Shown: positions 1-8,183, counted from the first letter of the stretch. The stretch is 46,102 nucleotides of DNA from an uncultured Olsenella sp. (GCA_949291295.1 CASEVE010000024.1:1-46102), one strand, 5' to 3'. The notes: generated by a model from the letters alone, not told the origin. A program made the numbers and translations.

Positions 1-40
1 AAACCTGTCCCAAAAACTCTGAGAGAAATAACCCGTCCCC
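1..40. repeat. Family B arm (single copy)
   Basis: AAACCTGTCCCAAAAACTC followed by GAGAGAAATAACCCGTCCCC. The same arm recurs as a full inverted pair at 24502-24638, singly at 27845-27883, and in opposite orientation at 46049-46090. Here only one arm is inside the window, so the partner may lie upstream of base 1. It sits downstream of the asparaginase gene, which reads leftward. Confidence 0.75.
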
Positions 41-43
41 CTT

Positions 44-96
44 TTGCCTGACCGGAACAGCCCGCCCCTCTTGCCCGACCGGAACAGCGCGTCCCC
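44..96. repeat. Two-copy 27-bp tandem repeat
   Basis: Two near-identical units start at 44 and 71 with the shared core GACCGGAACAGC followed by CG-rich GTCCC/GCCC. They lie between the family B arm and the end of the asparaginase gene. The cores resemble the GTCCC ends of family B, so this may be a decayed part of the same element. Confidence 0.5.
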
Positions 97-109
97 TCTC
101 AGGCGACTG

Positions 110-1117
110 CTACGCGTGGGGGATGCGGTCGTGGTTGATGGAGGTGTAGAAGAGGCGGGCGACCTCGGCGGGGTCGCGGGTCTGGCCGAGCGCCCACATC
201 GTCTTGGCAACGAGGGCCTCGGTGGTCATGTCGTCGCCCTTGAGGATGCCGTCCTTCTCGGCATAGGCGTGTCCAACCTCGTAGACGCCAAGGTTGAGGC
301 CCTCCTCGGGGACCTGGGTGGTCACCACGAGCGTGCGTCCGGAGTCCACCCAGTCAAAGATTGCGCGCTGGTAGGAGCCGCCGAGGTCCGGGATGCCTCC
401 GATGCCAAACGTCTCGAGGATGACGGCGTCGTAGTCGCGCTCGAGCAGGTCGAAGATGCTCGGCTGGAGCTCAGGGGTGAGCTTGAGGACAATGACGCGC
501 TCGTTGAGGGAATCGTAGAAGCGGGGGGCGGCACCGCACTTCTCGGCGGGGGCGGCGCCGGCGGCCCGCACCACGCGGTCGCCTCTGATGTAGGCGATCG
601 AGGGGTAGTTCATGCTGGTGAAGGCGTTGAAGCTCATGGTGCGCTGCTTGCGGGCACGCGTGCCGCAGATGACCTTGCCGCCAAAGACCACGCTCACGTT
701 TCGGCTGGCGTCGTCGCAGGCGTAGAGGACGCTATGGTAGAGGTTGAGCTTGGCGTCGGTGAAGGGATTTGCCATGGGCTGCTGGGAGCCGGTGAGCACG
801 ATGGGCTTCTCGCTGTCTCGCACGAGGTAGGAGAGGGCCGCGGCGGTGTAGGCCATGGTATCCGTGCCGTGAAGGATGACAAAGCCGTCGTAGCGATCGT
901 AGGCGTCGCGGACGATGCTGGCGATGCGTAGCCAGTCGCGCGGGCGCATGTTGGTGCTGTCGATGTTCATGGGCTGGGTAAAGTCCAGCTCGCAGAGGGT
1001 GTCGAGCAGGGGTACCTGCTGCGCGAGCTCGCGACCGGTCATGGTGGGGGCGAGCCCCGAGCCGTCTTCGGTGGAGGCGATGGTGCCGCCCGTGGCGATC
1101 ATCAGGATGCGTTTCAT
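110..1117 (-). CDS. ansA: Type I L-asparaginase
   Basis: Cytoplasmic L-asparaginase hydrolysing asparagine to aspartate and ammonia. The 335 residues match the family length. The N-terminal ATGGTIAS motif places the nucleophilic Thr at residue 12, and HGTDTM at 83-88 gives the second Thr/Asp pair. The C-terminal half carries the ETFGIGGIP segment typical of the family. No signal peptide is present, which fits the cytosolic type I enzyme. The start codon lies one base after the stop of the HAD gene upstream and has AGGAGG inside the end of that gene, so the two are an operon with likely translational coupling. Function is assigned from motifs; substrate preference (Asn versus Gln) is not proven. 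Confidence 0.93.
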   Translation of the reverse strand: MKRILMIATGGTIASTEDGSGLAPTMTGRELAQQVPLLDTLCELDFTQPMNIDSTNMRPRDWLRIASIVRDAYDRYDGFVILHGTDTMAYTAAALSYLVRDSEKPIVLTGSQQPMANPFTDAKLNLYHSVLYACDDASRNVSVVFGGKVICGTRARKQRTMSFNAFTSMNYPSIAYIRGDRVVRAAGAAPAEKCGAAPRFYDSLNERVIVLKLTPELQPSIFDLLERDYDAVILETFGIGGIPDLGGSYQRAIFDWVDSGRTLVVTTQVPEEGLNLGVYEVGHAYAEKDGILKGDDMTTEALVAKTMWALGQTRDPAEVARLFYTSINHDRIPHA

Positions 1118-1118
1118 G

Positions 1119-1952
1119 CTAGGCCTCCTGCTGGGTGCTCAGAAGAAAGCGGCGGATGGCCTCGGCGCAGCCGTCGCTGTCGTTATCGGCTACGGTGACG
1201 TCTGCCGCGGCACGGACGTTCTTGTTGGCGTTGCCCATGGCCACAGCGAGCCCGGCTGCGCGGAGCATGGGGAGGTCGTTGTCCGCGTCGCCCACGGCGA
1301 TAGTTGCCTCATGGGGAACGCCCAGGAGGTCGGCGAGGGCGAGCAGGCCCGAGCCCTTGTCGACGCCGGCGGGGGAGAACTCAAGGCTCGCGATCTCGGA
1401 ATCGGCGAGCTCCACGGGCAGGCCCTCCACGCGGGCGCGCACGCGGGCGCGCGCCTCGGGGCTGGCGAAATGGAAGATGAACTTCTGGTAGCGCGCGGCG
1501 GGGTCGAGCAGCGTCGTGCGGATGTCCTTGACCTGCGTTGCCGTTGCCCGGTACATGTCCTGGTAGATGCCCATGCTGTAATGGGGCATGTTCTCGATGT
1601 GTGAGGTCTGGCAGAAGTACCCGCGGCCAAGGAAGACGTCGACCATTGCGTCCTCGTCTCCGAGGGCCTCTACGGCGGCCACGATGACCTCGTGGTCGAG
1701 CGACTCCGACGAGAGGACGCGGTGCTCAAACAGGTCGTAGATGATCGACCCGTTGCAGCAGATGGCGTAGCGGATGCCACCAAAGCTCGCCTGGTCGAGC
1801 TCGACCATCTTGGGGCAGCGGCCGGAGCAGATGGCAACGGCCTTGCCTGCGGCAAGGGCCTCGTCGATGGCGGCCGTCGAGGACGGTAGGACGCGCTTGT
1901 GCGTGTCGAGCAGGGTCCCGTCCATGTCAAAGGCTATGAGCTCGTAGTCCAC
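1119..1952 (-). CDS. Cof-type HAD-IIB phosphatase
   Basis: HAD-superfamily hydrolase of the Cof/YidA subfamily, 277 residues. The nucleophile motif DMDGTLL is at 9-15, the second motif Ser lies in ICSGR near 43, Lys199 fits motif III, and GDADNDLPML at 221-230 is motif IV. The region between motifs II and III is the type IIB cap. Such enzymes dephosphorylate sugar phosphates or flavin-type phosphates; the substrate cannot be read from sequence. The start is GTG with GGAGAG just upstream. The gene is first in an operon with ansA. The region upstream holds a palindrome (2012-2095) shared with the end of the next gene. Confidence 0.88.
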   Translation of the reverse strand: MDYELIAFDMDGTLLDTHKRVLPSSTAAIDEALAAGKAVAICSGRCPKMVELDQASFGGIRYAICCNGSIIYDLFEHRVLSSESLDHEVIVAAVEALGDEDAMVDVFLGRGYFCQTSHIENMPHYSMGIYQDMYRATATQVKDIRTTLLDPAARYQKFIFHFASPEARARVRARVEGLPVELADSEIASLEFSPAGVDKGSGLLALADLLGVPHEATIAVGDADNDLPMLRAAGLAVAMGNANKNVRAAADVTVADNDSDGCAEAIRRFLLSTQQEA

Positions 1953-2011
1953 GACTCTCCTCTCGATTGAACCAGCAGAAAGGATACCGCGTGGACGGAT
2001 GCACGGGGAGG

Positions 2012-2095
2012 CTACTTTGCCCGATACCTCATAACCCTTCGAAATCGAGCTGTTTTAGGCTAAAAAAGCGGGTTATGAGGTATCGGGCAAAGTAG
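2012..2095. repeat. Family C palindrome, copy 1
   Basis: Perfect 26-bp inverted arms (2012-2037 and 2070-2095) around a 32-base loop. The left arm reads CTACTTTGCCCGATACCTCA then TAACCC. A second copy with 20-bp perfect arms closes the other side of the next gene (3177-3243). It could fold as a strong hairpin on either strand. The stretch from 2100 to 2240 after it is distinctly AT-rich compared with the rest of the window and probably holds the promoter of the next gene. Confidence 0.9.
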
Positions 2096-2244
2096 GCGCG
2101 CTGTCCATAAGTCCGGCGCCAAAACTGGTATCTAGACGAAATAAAATAAAACGCTAATCAGCATCTCGTGACTGAACTTATAAGCTAAAATGCATTCAAA
2201 TAAAGTAATAGTAGTTTTTCGTTATTAATGATGAGTGATTAGTA

Positions 2245-3171
2245 TTGGTTACCTTGGTTGATGAGTCGGCGCTTATGATATGGGCTGTGGAGGGGGTCGA
2301 GGAGGAGCTCGGCAATCCGTGCCCCGCCAACTCCATGGAGTGGTCCCTCAGGTCAATGAAGGAAATCAAGGAGCTCGAGGGAATGATCGACTTTTCCGAA
2401 AAGCGCCCGCTCCATGTGCTTGTGGACAGCGATCGACAACGGGTTCGTTCCAGTCGTGTGGTCTCCCATGTCTGGACAGGTCGCTTCCCCGCGGGGTCCC
2501 TCTACCGGCTGGCACCGGGCGTTCTCGTTGCCTCGCCCGGCTTCTGCTGTCTTCTTGCCGCCGGAAGGTATGGCATTGCAAGGGCTGCCTGCGTTGAGAT
2601 GGAGTGCCTGGGCCTCTATGGAAGGGTTCCCACCCCACGCGGGTTTCTTGACAGGAATCCGCTGCTGAGTAAGGAGTCGCTTGGTGCCTACCTGAAGGAG
2701 GCGAAAGGTTCCTATGGCGTTTCCACTGCGCGCAAGGCGATGCGCTGGGCCTTGGAGAACTCAAGGTCGCCCATGGAGACAAAGACCGTTCTCGCGCTTA
2801 CCCTTCCTCTCAATCTCGGAGGATACGGCCTTCCTCGCCCGGAGCTCAACTTCACAGTTCTTCGGCTTCCGGAAGATTACTCGCTGAGCCAGCACTCGAT
2901 GTACCTTGTCGACGCGTGCTGGGAGAGGCGAAAGGTGATTTACGAGTTTAACAGCTACTCCGAGCACCTTAACAAGGCTGCGCTCGACAACGATGCGATG
3001 AAAATGAATTCCCTCGGGGCTATGGGCTGGACTGCCAGAGCGGTGACTCCGGGACAGCTTTCCGGAGACTCGCTCGACGTGCTCGCACGACAGCTCGCAA
3101 AAGCGCTCGGCGTTAAGGCCCGCCAACCCGACCCAAAGAGACGAGACAAGCTCCTGTCCGAGCTTCTATAG
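2245..3171 (+). CDS. Hypothetical protein with PD-(D/E)XK-like C-terminus
   Basis: A 308-residue protein of unproven function. The C-terminal segment around 225-290 has the order seen in Vsr/DUF559-type endonuclease folds: an Asp (VDACW), then a short beta strand with Glu (VIYEFNSYSEH), a basic/polar helix with Asn (KMNSLGAMGW), then a strand (TARAVT). The usual E-x-D appears here as EFN, so catalysis may be lost. The N-terminal part has no motif I recognise. The start is uncertain: TTG at 2245 is the longest frame, while ATG at 2275 (MIWAVEG) is an alternative with a weak GAGTCGG. The AT-rich upstream DNA and flanking copies of one palindrome suggest acquisition or mobility. I recall similar hypothetical proteins in other coriobacteria, but this is memory, not a search. 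Confidence 0.7.
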   Translation: MVTLVDESALMIWAVEGVEEELGNPCPANSMEWSLRSMKEIKELEGMIDFSEKRPLHVLVDSDRQRVRSSRVVSHVWTGRFPAGSLYRLAPGVLVASPGFCCLLAAGRYGIARAACVEMECLGLYGRVPTPRGFLDRNPLLSKESLGAYLKEAKGSYGVSTARKAMRWALENSRSPMETKTVLALTLPLNLGGYGLPRPELNFTVLRLPEDYSLSQHSMYLVDACWERRKVIYEFNSYSEHLNKAALDNDAMKMNSLGAMGWTARAVTPGQLSGDSLDVLARQLAKALGVKARQPDPKRRDKLLSELL

Positions 3172-3176
3172 AAAGG

Positions 3177-3243
3177 CCGATACCTCATAACCCCTCATTC
3201 TGTAGTTGTTTTGTGTCAGAAAAGAGGGGTTATGAGGTATCGG
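3177..3243. repeat. Family C palindrome, copy 2
   Basis: Perfect 20-bp arms (3177-3196, 3224-3243), CCGATACCTCATAACCCCTC and its reverse complement, around a 27-base loop. The core is the same as at 2012-2095, and the right side continues with GGGCAAAG as in copy 1. It begins six bases after the stop codon of the hypothetical gene and may terminate it. The loop sequence differs from copy 1, so the conservation is in the arms. Confidence 0.88.
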
Positions 3244-3284
3244 GCAAAGCAGCCGGTCCCAAACGGGGCCACATCGGCGATGAA

Positions 3285-4766
3285 TCAGCGGTGATAGTAC
3301 CCGCGGCGCTCGTACTTGGGCTCGCAGCAGACGTTTATCCCGAGGTTGCGATAGGTGCTCTTGTCCGCCTCGGAGATGATGACGGAGAAGTAGGCGTCGC
3401 AGCCCGCCAGCTGCTCGAGCGCGTCAACGGTGGCCTCTGCCTGGTCGTTTGTTGCGGAGGAAAGCGAGAGCGCAATGAGCATCTCGTCGGAGTGCAGGCG
3501 CGGGTTGTGGCTGCGCAGGTGCTCGGTCTTGAGGTGGCAGATCGGCACGAGCGCCTCGGAGCTCACCACGTAGGTCTTCTTGGGGATGCCGGCCATGTGC
3601 TTAGCGGCGTTGAGCAGCAGCGATGCCGCGGCGCCCATGAGGTCGGAGGTCTTTCCGGTGACGAGCGCGCCATCGGGCAGCACCATCGCTGCGGCCGGGC
3701 CGCCCGTTGCCTCCTCCTTGGCCAGCGCCGCCTGGTGGGCGGGGGAGTAGTCGCAATTAACGTCAACCTGGCTCATGAGCAGCTCGATCTTGTCGAGCGC
3801 CTCCTTGCCCTCGCCCTTGCGTCGCAGCTCCTCGGCGGCGGCAAACCAGCGGCGCACGATCTCGTTCTTGGCGGCCTCGCGACAGGCCTCGTCATCGGAG
3901 ATGCACAGGCCAACCATGTTGACGCCCATGTCAGTGGGGGACTGGTACGGGCTCTCCCCGGCGATCTTCTCCATCATGGCCTTGAGCACGGGGAAGGTCT
4001 CAACGTCGCGGTTGTAGTTGACGGTGACCTCGCCGTAGGCCTCGAGGTGCCAGGGGTCGATGATGTTGCGGTCGTCGAGATCGGCCGTGGCCGCCTCGTA
4101 GGCAACGTTCACGGGGTGCTTGAGCGGCAGGTTCCACACCGGGAAGGTCTCGAACTTGGCGTATCCCGCCATGATGCCGCGCTTGTTCTCGTGGTAGAGC
4201 TGGCTGAGGCAGGTGGCGAGCTTGCCGGAGCCCGGGCCGGGCGCCGTTACCACGACGAGCGGGCGCGAGGTCTCGATGTAGTCGTTCTTGCCAAAGCCCT
4301 CGTCGGAGACGATGTGGTTGACGTCGGAGGGGTAGCCGTCGATGAGGTAGTGGCGCCACACCGAGACGCCCATGCCCTCAAGGCGGCGCTGGAAGGCCTC
4401 GGCATGCGGCTGGCCGGTGAAGTGCGTGATGCAGATGCCGCCCACCATGAGTCCGCGCGCGCGGAACGAGTCCATGAGGCGCAGCGCGTCCTCCTCGTAG
4501 GTGATGCCGATGTCGGAGCGGCGCTTGGCGTTCTCGATGTTGTCCGCGTTGATGACGATGATGGCCTCGACGTCGTCCTTGAGGCTCTCGAGCATGCGGA
4601 TCTTGGAGTCGGGCTCAAAGCCGGGCAGCACACGGCTCGCGTGGTAGTCGTCAAAGAGCTTGCCGCCAAACTCGAGGTAGAGCTTGCCGCCAAACTGCCC
4701 GATGCGCTTGCGGATCTTCTCGGCCTGAAGGCTGATGTACTTGTCGTTGTCAAATCCGATGCGCAT
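3285..4766 (-). CDS. DUF1846 domain-containing protein
   Basis: A 493-residue member of the DUF1846 family, a conserved cytoplasmic protein of Firmicutes and anaerobic actinobacteria with no established biochemical role. The sequence is full length and starts MRIGFDNDKYISLQ. The middle contains a glycine-rich loop (TAPGPGSGKLATC, about 180-192) that resembles a nucleotide-binding loop, and the PGSGK is preserved. The ATG at 4766 was preferred to the upstream ATG at 4796 because homologues begin with MKIGFD-like sequence and AGAGAGG precedes it. It is divergent from the esterase gene, and the 180 bases between them must hold both promoters. No membrane segments are visible. Confidence 0.9.
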   Translation of the reverse strand: MRIGFDNDKYISLQAEKIRKRIGQFGGKLYLEFGGKLFDDYHASRVLPGFEPDSKIRMLESLKDDVEAIIVINADNIENAKRRSDIGITYEEDALRLMDSFRARGLMVGGICITHFTGQPHAEAFQRRLEGMGVSVWRHYLIDGYPSDVNHIVSDEGFGKNDYIETSRPLVVVTAPGPGSGKLATCLSQLYHENKRGIMAGYAKFETFPVWNLPLKHPVNVAYEAATADLDDRNIIDPWHLEAYGEVTVNYNRDVETFPVLKAMMEKIAGESPYQSPTDMGVNMVGLCISDDEACREAAKNEIVRRWFAAAEELRRKGEGKEALDKIELLMSQVDVNCDYSPAHQAALAKEEATGGPAAAMVLPDGALVTGKTSDLMGAAASLLLNAAKHMAGIPKKTYVVSSEALVPICHLKTEHLRSHNPRLHSDEMLIALSLSSATNDQAEATVDALEQLAGCDAYFSVIISEADKSTYRNLGINVCCEPKYERRGYYHR

Positions 4767-4947
4767 GGGCGGGGGTCCTCTCTGTCCGATTTCCAACCAG
4801 TAAGATTATCACGCCTCAAGCAGATGTGGAGCATTTCCGTCTGGTATCGAGCTTACGTAGAGAAAACATGGGTTTTTGCTTAAAGCGGTATCATTGCGTA
4901 CGCATATTCGGGGAATGCAAGCAAACCGAGACCTTTTGGGGGACCAA

Positions 4948-6225
4948 ATGGATAAGAAGAACGTCGTGTGCGGAAGCGCCATCCTTGGGCGCGACATGCA
5001 CGTCAACGTGTACGGCAAGAAGGGCCTGCCCGTCGTGGTGTTTCCGACGCTGGCGGCCTCTCCCGAGAGCATCGAGGAGGCGGGCATTGTCGACGAGCTC
5101 GCCGACTACCTCGACTCCGGCACCATCCAGCTCTTCTGCACCGAGACCGTGGACGCGGAGTCCTGGGGCGGCACCGGTGACCCCAAGGAGCGCTCGCTCC
5201 GCCAGGAGAGCTTCTATCACTACGTTGTGGACGAGCTCGTGCCGCTCGTGCAGAAGGTGAGCAAGTCCAAGGCTCGCCCGCTCGCGCTTGGCTTTGACAT
5301 GGGCGCCACGCACGCCGCCGTCGCGCTGCTGCGTCGCCCGGACCTCTTCCAGGGCTGCATGTGCCTTTCCGGCTGCTACGACGCGAGCCGCTACTTCGGC
5401 GACTGGATGGACGCCACGCTCTACGACAACACGCCGTGCGCCTTCCTTCCCAACATGCCCGCCGACCACCCCTACGTGGCCGTCTACAACCAGCGTCAGC
5501 TCCTGTTCTGCACCGGTCAGGATGCCACCGAGGCCGACAGCCTGCGCACCACGCGCGAGATTGACGGCGAGCTGCGTCGTCTGGGCGTCGAGGCTTGGTG
5601 CGACTACTGGGGCGGCGACGTGACGCACACCTGGCACTGGTGGAAGAAGCAGCTGCTCTACTTCCTGCCGATCGTGCTCGACGACGTGGAGAAGACCACG
5701 GCTGCCGAGAAGCCCGCGCCCAAGAAGCGCGCCACGACCACGCGCAAGAAGGCCGCGACCACGACCAAGGCCGCTGCGGCTAAGAAGACCGCCGCTGCTG
5801 CTAAGGCCGAGCCCGTCGCCGAGAAGGACGAGGCCGAGCCTGTTGCCAAGGCCGAGGCCAAGCCTGCCGCCAAGAAGGCCACGACCGCGCGCAAGACCGC
5901 TGCCGCCAAGAAGGCCGAGACCGAGAAGGCCGTGGAGGAGAAGCCCGTCACCCTGGCCAAGGCCGAGAAGGCCAAGGCTCCGGCGAAGGCCACTAAGGCC
6001 GCCGCGCCGGCGAAGACCGCTGCCAAGGCCACGGCCGCGAAGGCTACGACCGCCAAGGTCACCGCTGCCGCCAAGAAGCCGGCCGCGACCAAGACCACGG
6101 CTGCCAAGACGACCGCCAAGTCCACGACCGCTAAGACGGCCGCTGCCAAGACGACGGCTGCTAAGTCTACGGCTACCAAGTCCACCGCCAAGAAGTCCAC
6201 GAAGGACTCCGCGAGCGCGAAGTAA
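4948..6225 (+). CDS. Esterase-fold protein with histone H1-like tail
   Basis: The first ~245 residues are an alpha/beta-hydrolase of the small esterase family found next to ATP-grasp genes: PDLFQGCMCLSGCYDA, the GQD loop near 190-192 and the DVTHTWHWWKKQL segment with the predicted catalytic His227. The nucleophile elbow, normally G-x-S-x-G, reads GFDMG at 115-119, so the expected Ser is Asp117 (codon GAC). Residues ~250-425 are a low-complexity tail of Lys, Ala and Thr (AAKK, TTAKK, ATKST types) like bacterial histone H1/HctB tails. The start ATG at 4948 has GGGGGACC upstream. The stop TAA is followed directly by the ATG of the ATP-grasp gene. Activity is uncertain; the tail should bind nucleic acid or polyanion. 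Confidence 0.85.
   Translation: MDKKNVVCGSAILGRDMHVNVYGKKGLPVVVFPTLAASPESIEEAGIVDELADYLDSGTIQLFCTETVDAESWGGTGDPKERSLRQESFYHYVVDELVPLVQKVSKSKARPLALGFDMGATHAAVALLRRPDLFQGCMCLSGCYDASRYFGDWMDATLYDNTPCAFLPNMPADHPYVAVYNQRQLLFCTGQDATEADSLRTTREIDGELRRLGVEAWCDYWGGDVTHTWHWWKKQLLYFLPIVLDDVEKTTAAEKPAPKKRATTTRKKAATTTKAAAAKKTAAAAKAEPVAEKDEAEPVAKAEAKPAAKKATTARKTAAAKKAETEKAVEEKPVTLAKAEKAKAPAKATKAAAPAKTAAKATAAKATTAKVTAAAKKPAATKTTAAKTTAKSTTAKTAAAKTTAAKSTATKSTAKKSTKDSASAK
5695..6222 (+). repeat. Lys/Ala/Thr-rich coding repeat
   Basis: Irregular codon-level repeats (GCC AAG, ACC GCC AAG, GCT GCC AAG AAG) encode the basic tail of the esterase-fold protein. The repetition leaves both strands open in several frames, which explains long spurious frames over this stretch. 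The repeat number probably varies between strains. Confidence 0.75.
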
Positions 6226-7506
6226 ATGAACGTCATCTTTGTCTCGCCGCAGTTTCCGAGCGTCTACTGGCAGTTCTGCGCAGCGCTTCGCCACAACGGA
6301 GCTCGTGCCCTCGGAATCGGAGACACCCCTTGGGAGGCCCTGGCCGAGGAGGTCAGGGCCTCTCTTGATGAGTATTACTGGGTCTCCGACCTCGAGGACT
6401 ACGACCAGGTCTACCGAGCCGTCGCGTACTTCTCGTATCGCTACGGAAAGCCGGACTGGATTGAGTCGAACAACGAGCACTGGCTCGCGCAGGATGCCCG
6501 CCTGCGCGAGGACTTCAACGTGGCGAGCGGTCCTCGGCCCGAGACCTTGGCGCGCTGGCAGAGCAAGGCCGCCCAGAAGCCGCTCTATGCTGCGGCGGGC
6601 GTGCCCACCGCGCGCCAGACTCGGCTCACGAGCTTTGACGAGACGCGCTGGTTCATCGGCGAGATGGGCCACTATCCCGTCTTTGCCAAGCCCGAGGTGG
6701 GCGTGGGCGCCTGCGGAACGCGCATTCTGACCTGCGACGATGATCTGCGCGCGCTTCTTTCCGACCACGGCGAGACGCCCTACGTGATCGAGCGGCTCGT
6801 CCACGGGGACATCTGCTCGTGGGATGCGATTCTGGACAGTCACGGAGACCCGCTCTTTGAGAACCAGGAGGAGTTTCCGCCGTCCATGGCAGATGTGGTG
6901 CATGGCGGACTGGACATGTCCTACCTCTCGTGTCCAGACGTGGACCCGGAACTCTCGCGCCTGGGTCGTGCGACGGCGCGCGCCTTTGGCCTTGCGAGTC
7001 GCTTTGTGCACATGGAATTCTTCCGTCTCGATCGCGACCATCCTGGCTTGGGGCGCTCGGGGACCTATGTGGGCCTCGAGGTCAACGTGCGGCCTCCAGG
7101 CGGCACGACGCCCGAGATGATGAACTACGCGCATGCTACCAACGTCTACAAGATCTGGGCGGACATGGTCTGCTTTGATGAGCGCCGGACGCCGCGCGAC
7201 GGCGAGGATGCCTATTGCGTCTACGCGAGCCGTCGCCGCGCGCACCACTACGCGCACACCCATGATGAGGTTCTCGCGCGCTGGGGTGGCGAGGTGGTCT
7301 CGCATGGGCCTGTACCTGCGGCGCTCTCGGACGATATGGGCGACTACCAGTACACGGCGCGCTTTGCGACCCGTGAGGCCTCCGACGAGTTTGTTTTGTT
7401 TGTTCACGAGAGGGAGATGGTTGGGGATGGAGATTCGCAGGGCTTGCAAGAGGGACCTGGACGGGGTGCACAACCTGCTGAGCCAGGTGCTGGCGGTGCA
7501 TGCTGA
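6226..7506 (+). CDS. ATP-grasp domain ligase
   Basis: A 426-residue ATP-grasp protein likely to join a carboxylate to an amine or thiol. The N-terminal pre-ATP domain starts MNVIFVSPQFPSVYWQF. The ATP-grasp core follows with the Lys strand (YPVFAKPEVGVGACGTR, about 145-161), the IERLVHGDICSWDA segment, and the Glu/Asn metal site (GLEVNVRPPGG, near 283-293). The last ~30 residues (after FVLFVHERE) are Gly/Pro/Gln-rich and overlap the next gene by 80 bases, so the original C-terminus may have ended earlier. Its ATG abuts the stop of the esterase gene (TAAATG). The same pair of families next to each other suggests a common substrate, which is unknown. Confidence 0.85.
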   Translation: MNVIFVSPQFPSVYWQFCAALRHNGARALGIGDTPWEALAEEVRASLDEYYWVSDLEDYDQVYRAVAYFSYRYGKPDWIESNNEHWLAQDARLREDFNVASGPRPETLARWQSKAAQKPLYAAAGVPTARQTRLTSFDETRWFIGEMGHYPVFAKPEVGVGACGTRILTCDDDLRALLSDHGETPYVIERLVHGDICSWDAILDSHGDPLFENQEEFPPSMADVVHGGLDMSYLSCPDVDPELSRLGRATARAFGLASRFVHMEFFRLDRDHPGLGRSGTYVGLEVNVRPPGGTTPEMMNYAHATNVYKIWADMVCFDERRTPRDGEDAYCVYASRRRAHHYAHTHDEVLARWGGEVVSHGPVPAALSDDMGDYQYTARFATREASDEFVLFVHEREMVGDGDSQGLQEGPGRGAQPAEPGAGGAC

Positions 7507-7897
7507 GGGTCGACCCGACCTCTTTCGCGCGGGAACGCGCAAGTACACCGATGAGGAGCTCCTTGGCATCTTTGCGGACGACGCGCGCCCGGTCTTTGTT
7601 GCCGTGGACGAGGACGGCCGCGTGCTCGGACATGCTTTCTGCGAGGTCCAGGATTTTCGTGGGTCAAACAACATGCAGCCGTATGTAAGCATCTATATAG
7701 ATGACATCTGCGTGGACGAGACGTGCCGCGGCAAGCACGTTGGCAAGGCACTCTACCAGCACGTTATTGAGTTTGCGCGCGAGTTGGGATGCTACAACGT
7801 GACGCTTAACGTTTGGGAGTGCAACCCAGGCGCCCGTGCCTTCTACGACGCAATGGGCATGACCCCGCTCAAGACCTGCTTGGAGCAGGTGCTCTAG
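7427..7897 (+). CDS. GNAT N-acetyltransferase
   Basis: A 156-residue single-domain GNAT protein beginning MEIRRACKRDLDGV. Motif A is seen in IDDICVDETCRGKHVGKAL, with the R-G-K-x-V-G-K acetyl-CoA pyrophosphate loop at about 96-102. The later NVTLNVWECNPGARAFYDAMGM is motif B. The ATG at 7427 has AGGGAG upstream and lies inside the end of the ATP-grasp gene, so the two are probably translationally coupled. Substrate unknown; the operon suggests a tailoring step on the product of the neighbouring ligase or esterase. Confidence 0.88.
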   Translation: MEIRRACKRDLDGVHNLLSQVLAVHAEGRPDLFRAGTRKYTDEELLGIFADDARPVFVAVDEDGRVLGHAFCEVQDFRGSNNMQPYVSIYIDDICVDETCRGKHVGKALYQHVIEFARELGCYNVTLNVWECNPGARAFYDAMGMTPLKTCLEQVL

Positions 7898-7955
7898 CTC
7901 TCGCGGAGGGCGGCGGGGCGCACCACGGGGGGTGGCTCGGCGGCAGACCTTGCCG

Positions 7956-8183
7956 CCCTGCGCAAAAGCGGCGCTCGTGCCACAAATGGCGTTCTCACCG
8001 TGCAAAAGTCGCACTCGTGCCACATGGTTTTAGGGGTGCCGTGAGTAGCGGTGACACAAAAGCCCAGATAGCGCCATAATAATTTAAACCAAAATCGCCT
8101 TAGGGCCCCGATCCGATGTGGCACGAGAGGCGTTTTTGCACACGGCCGCCAATTTGTGGCACGAGCGCCACTTTTGCACAGGG
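7956..8183. repeat. Family F inverted array (4 units)
   Basis: Four copies of a ~23-base unit, GCAAAAG then two to three bases then GC(G/A)CTCGTGCCACA. Two are forward (7962-7984, 8002-8024) and two inverted (8117-8139, 8155-8177), spaced 40 and 38 bases within each pair. The whole is an imperfect palindrome of about 228 bp around an AT-rich centre (ATAATAATTTAAACC region). Most units also contain an internal GTGGC/GCCAC type dyad. It fills the 332-base gap between the convergent acetyltransferase and cysE genes; no coding sequence is credible there. Confidence 0.8.

Noticed and set aside
4891..7692. A 933-codon open frame on the minus strand
   Set aside because: It runs antisense to the Lys/Ala tail and the ATP-grasp gene. 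GC-rich codons leave few stops on the other strand; it has no family similarity.
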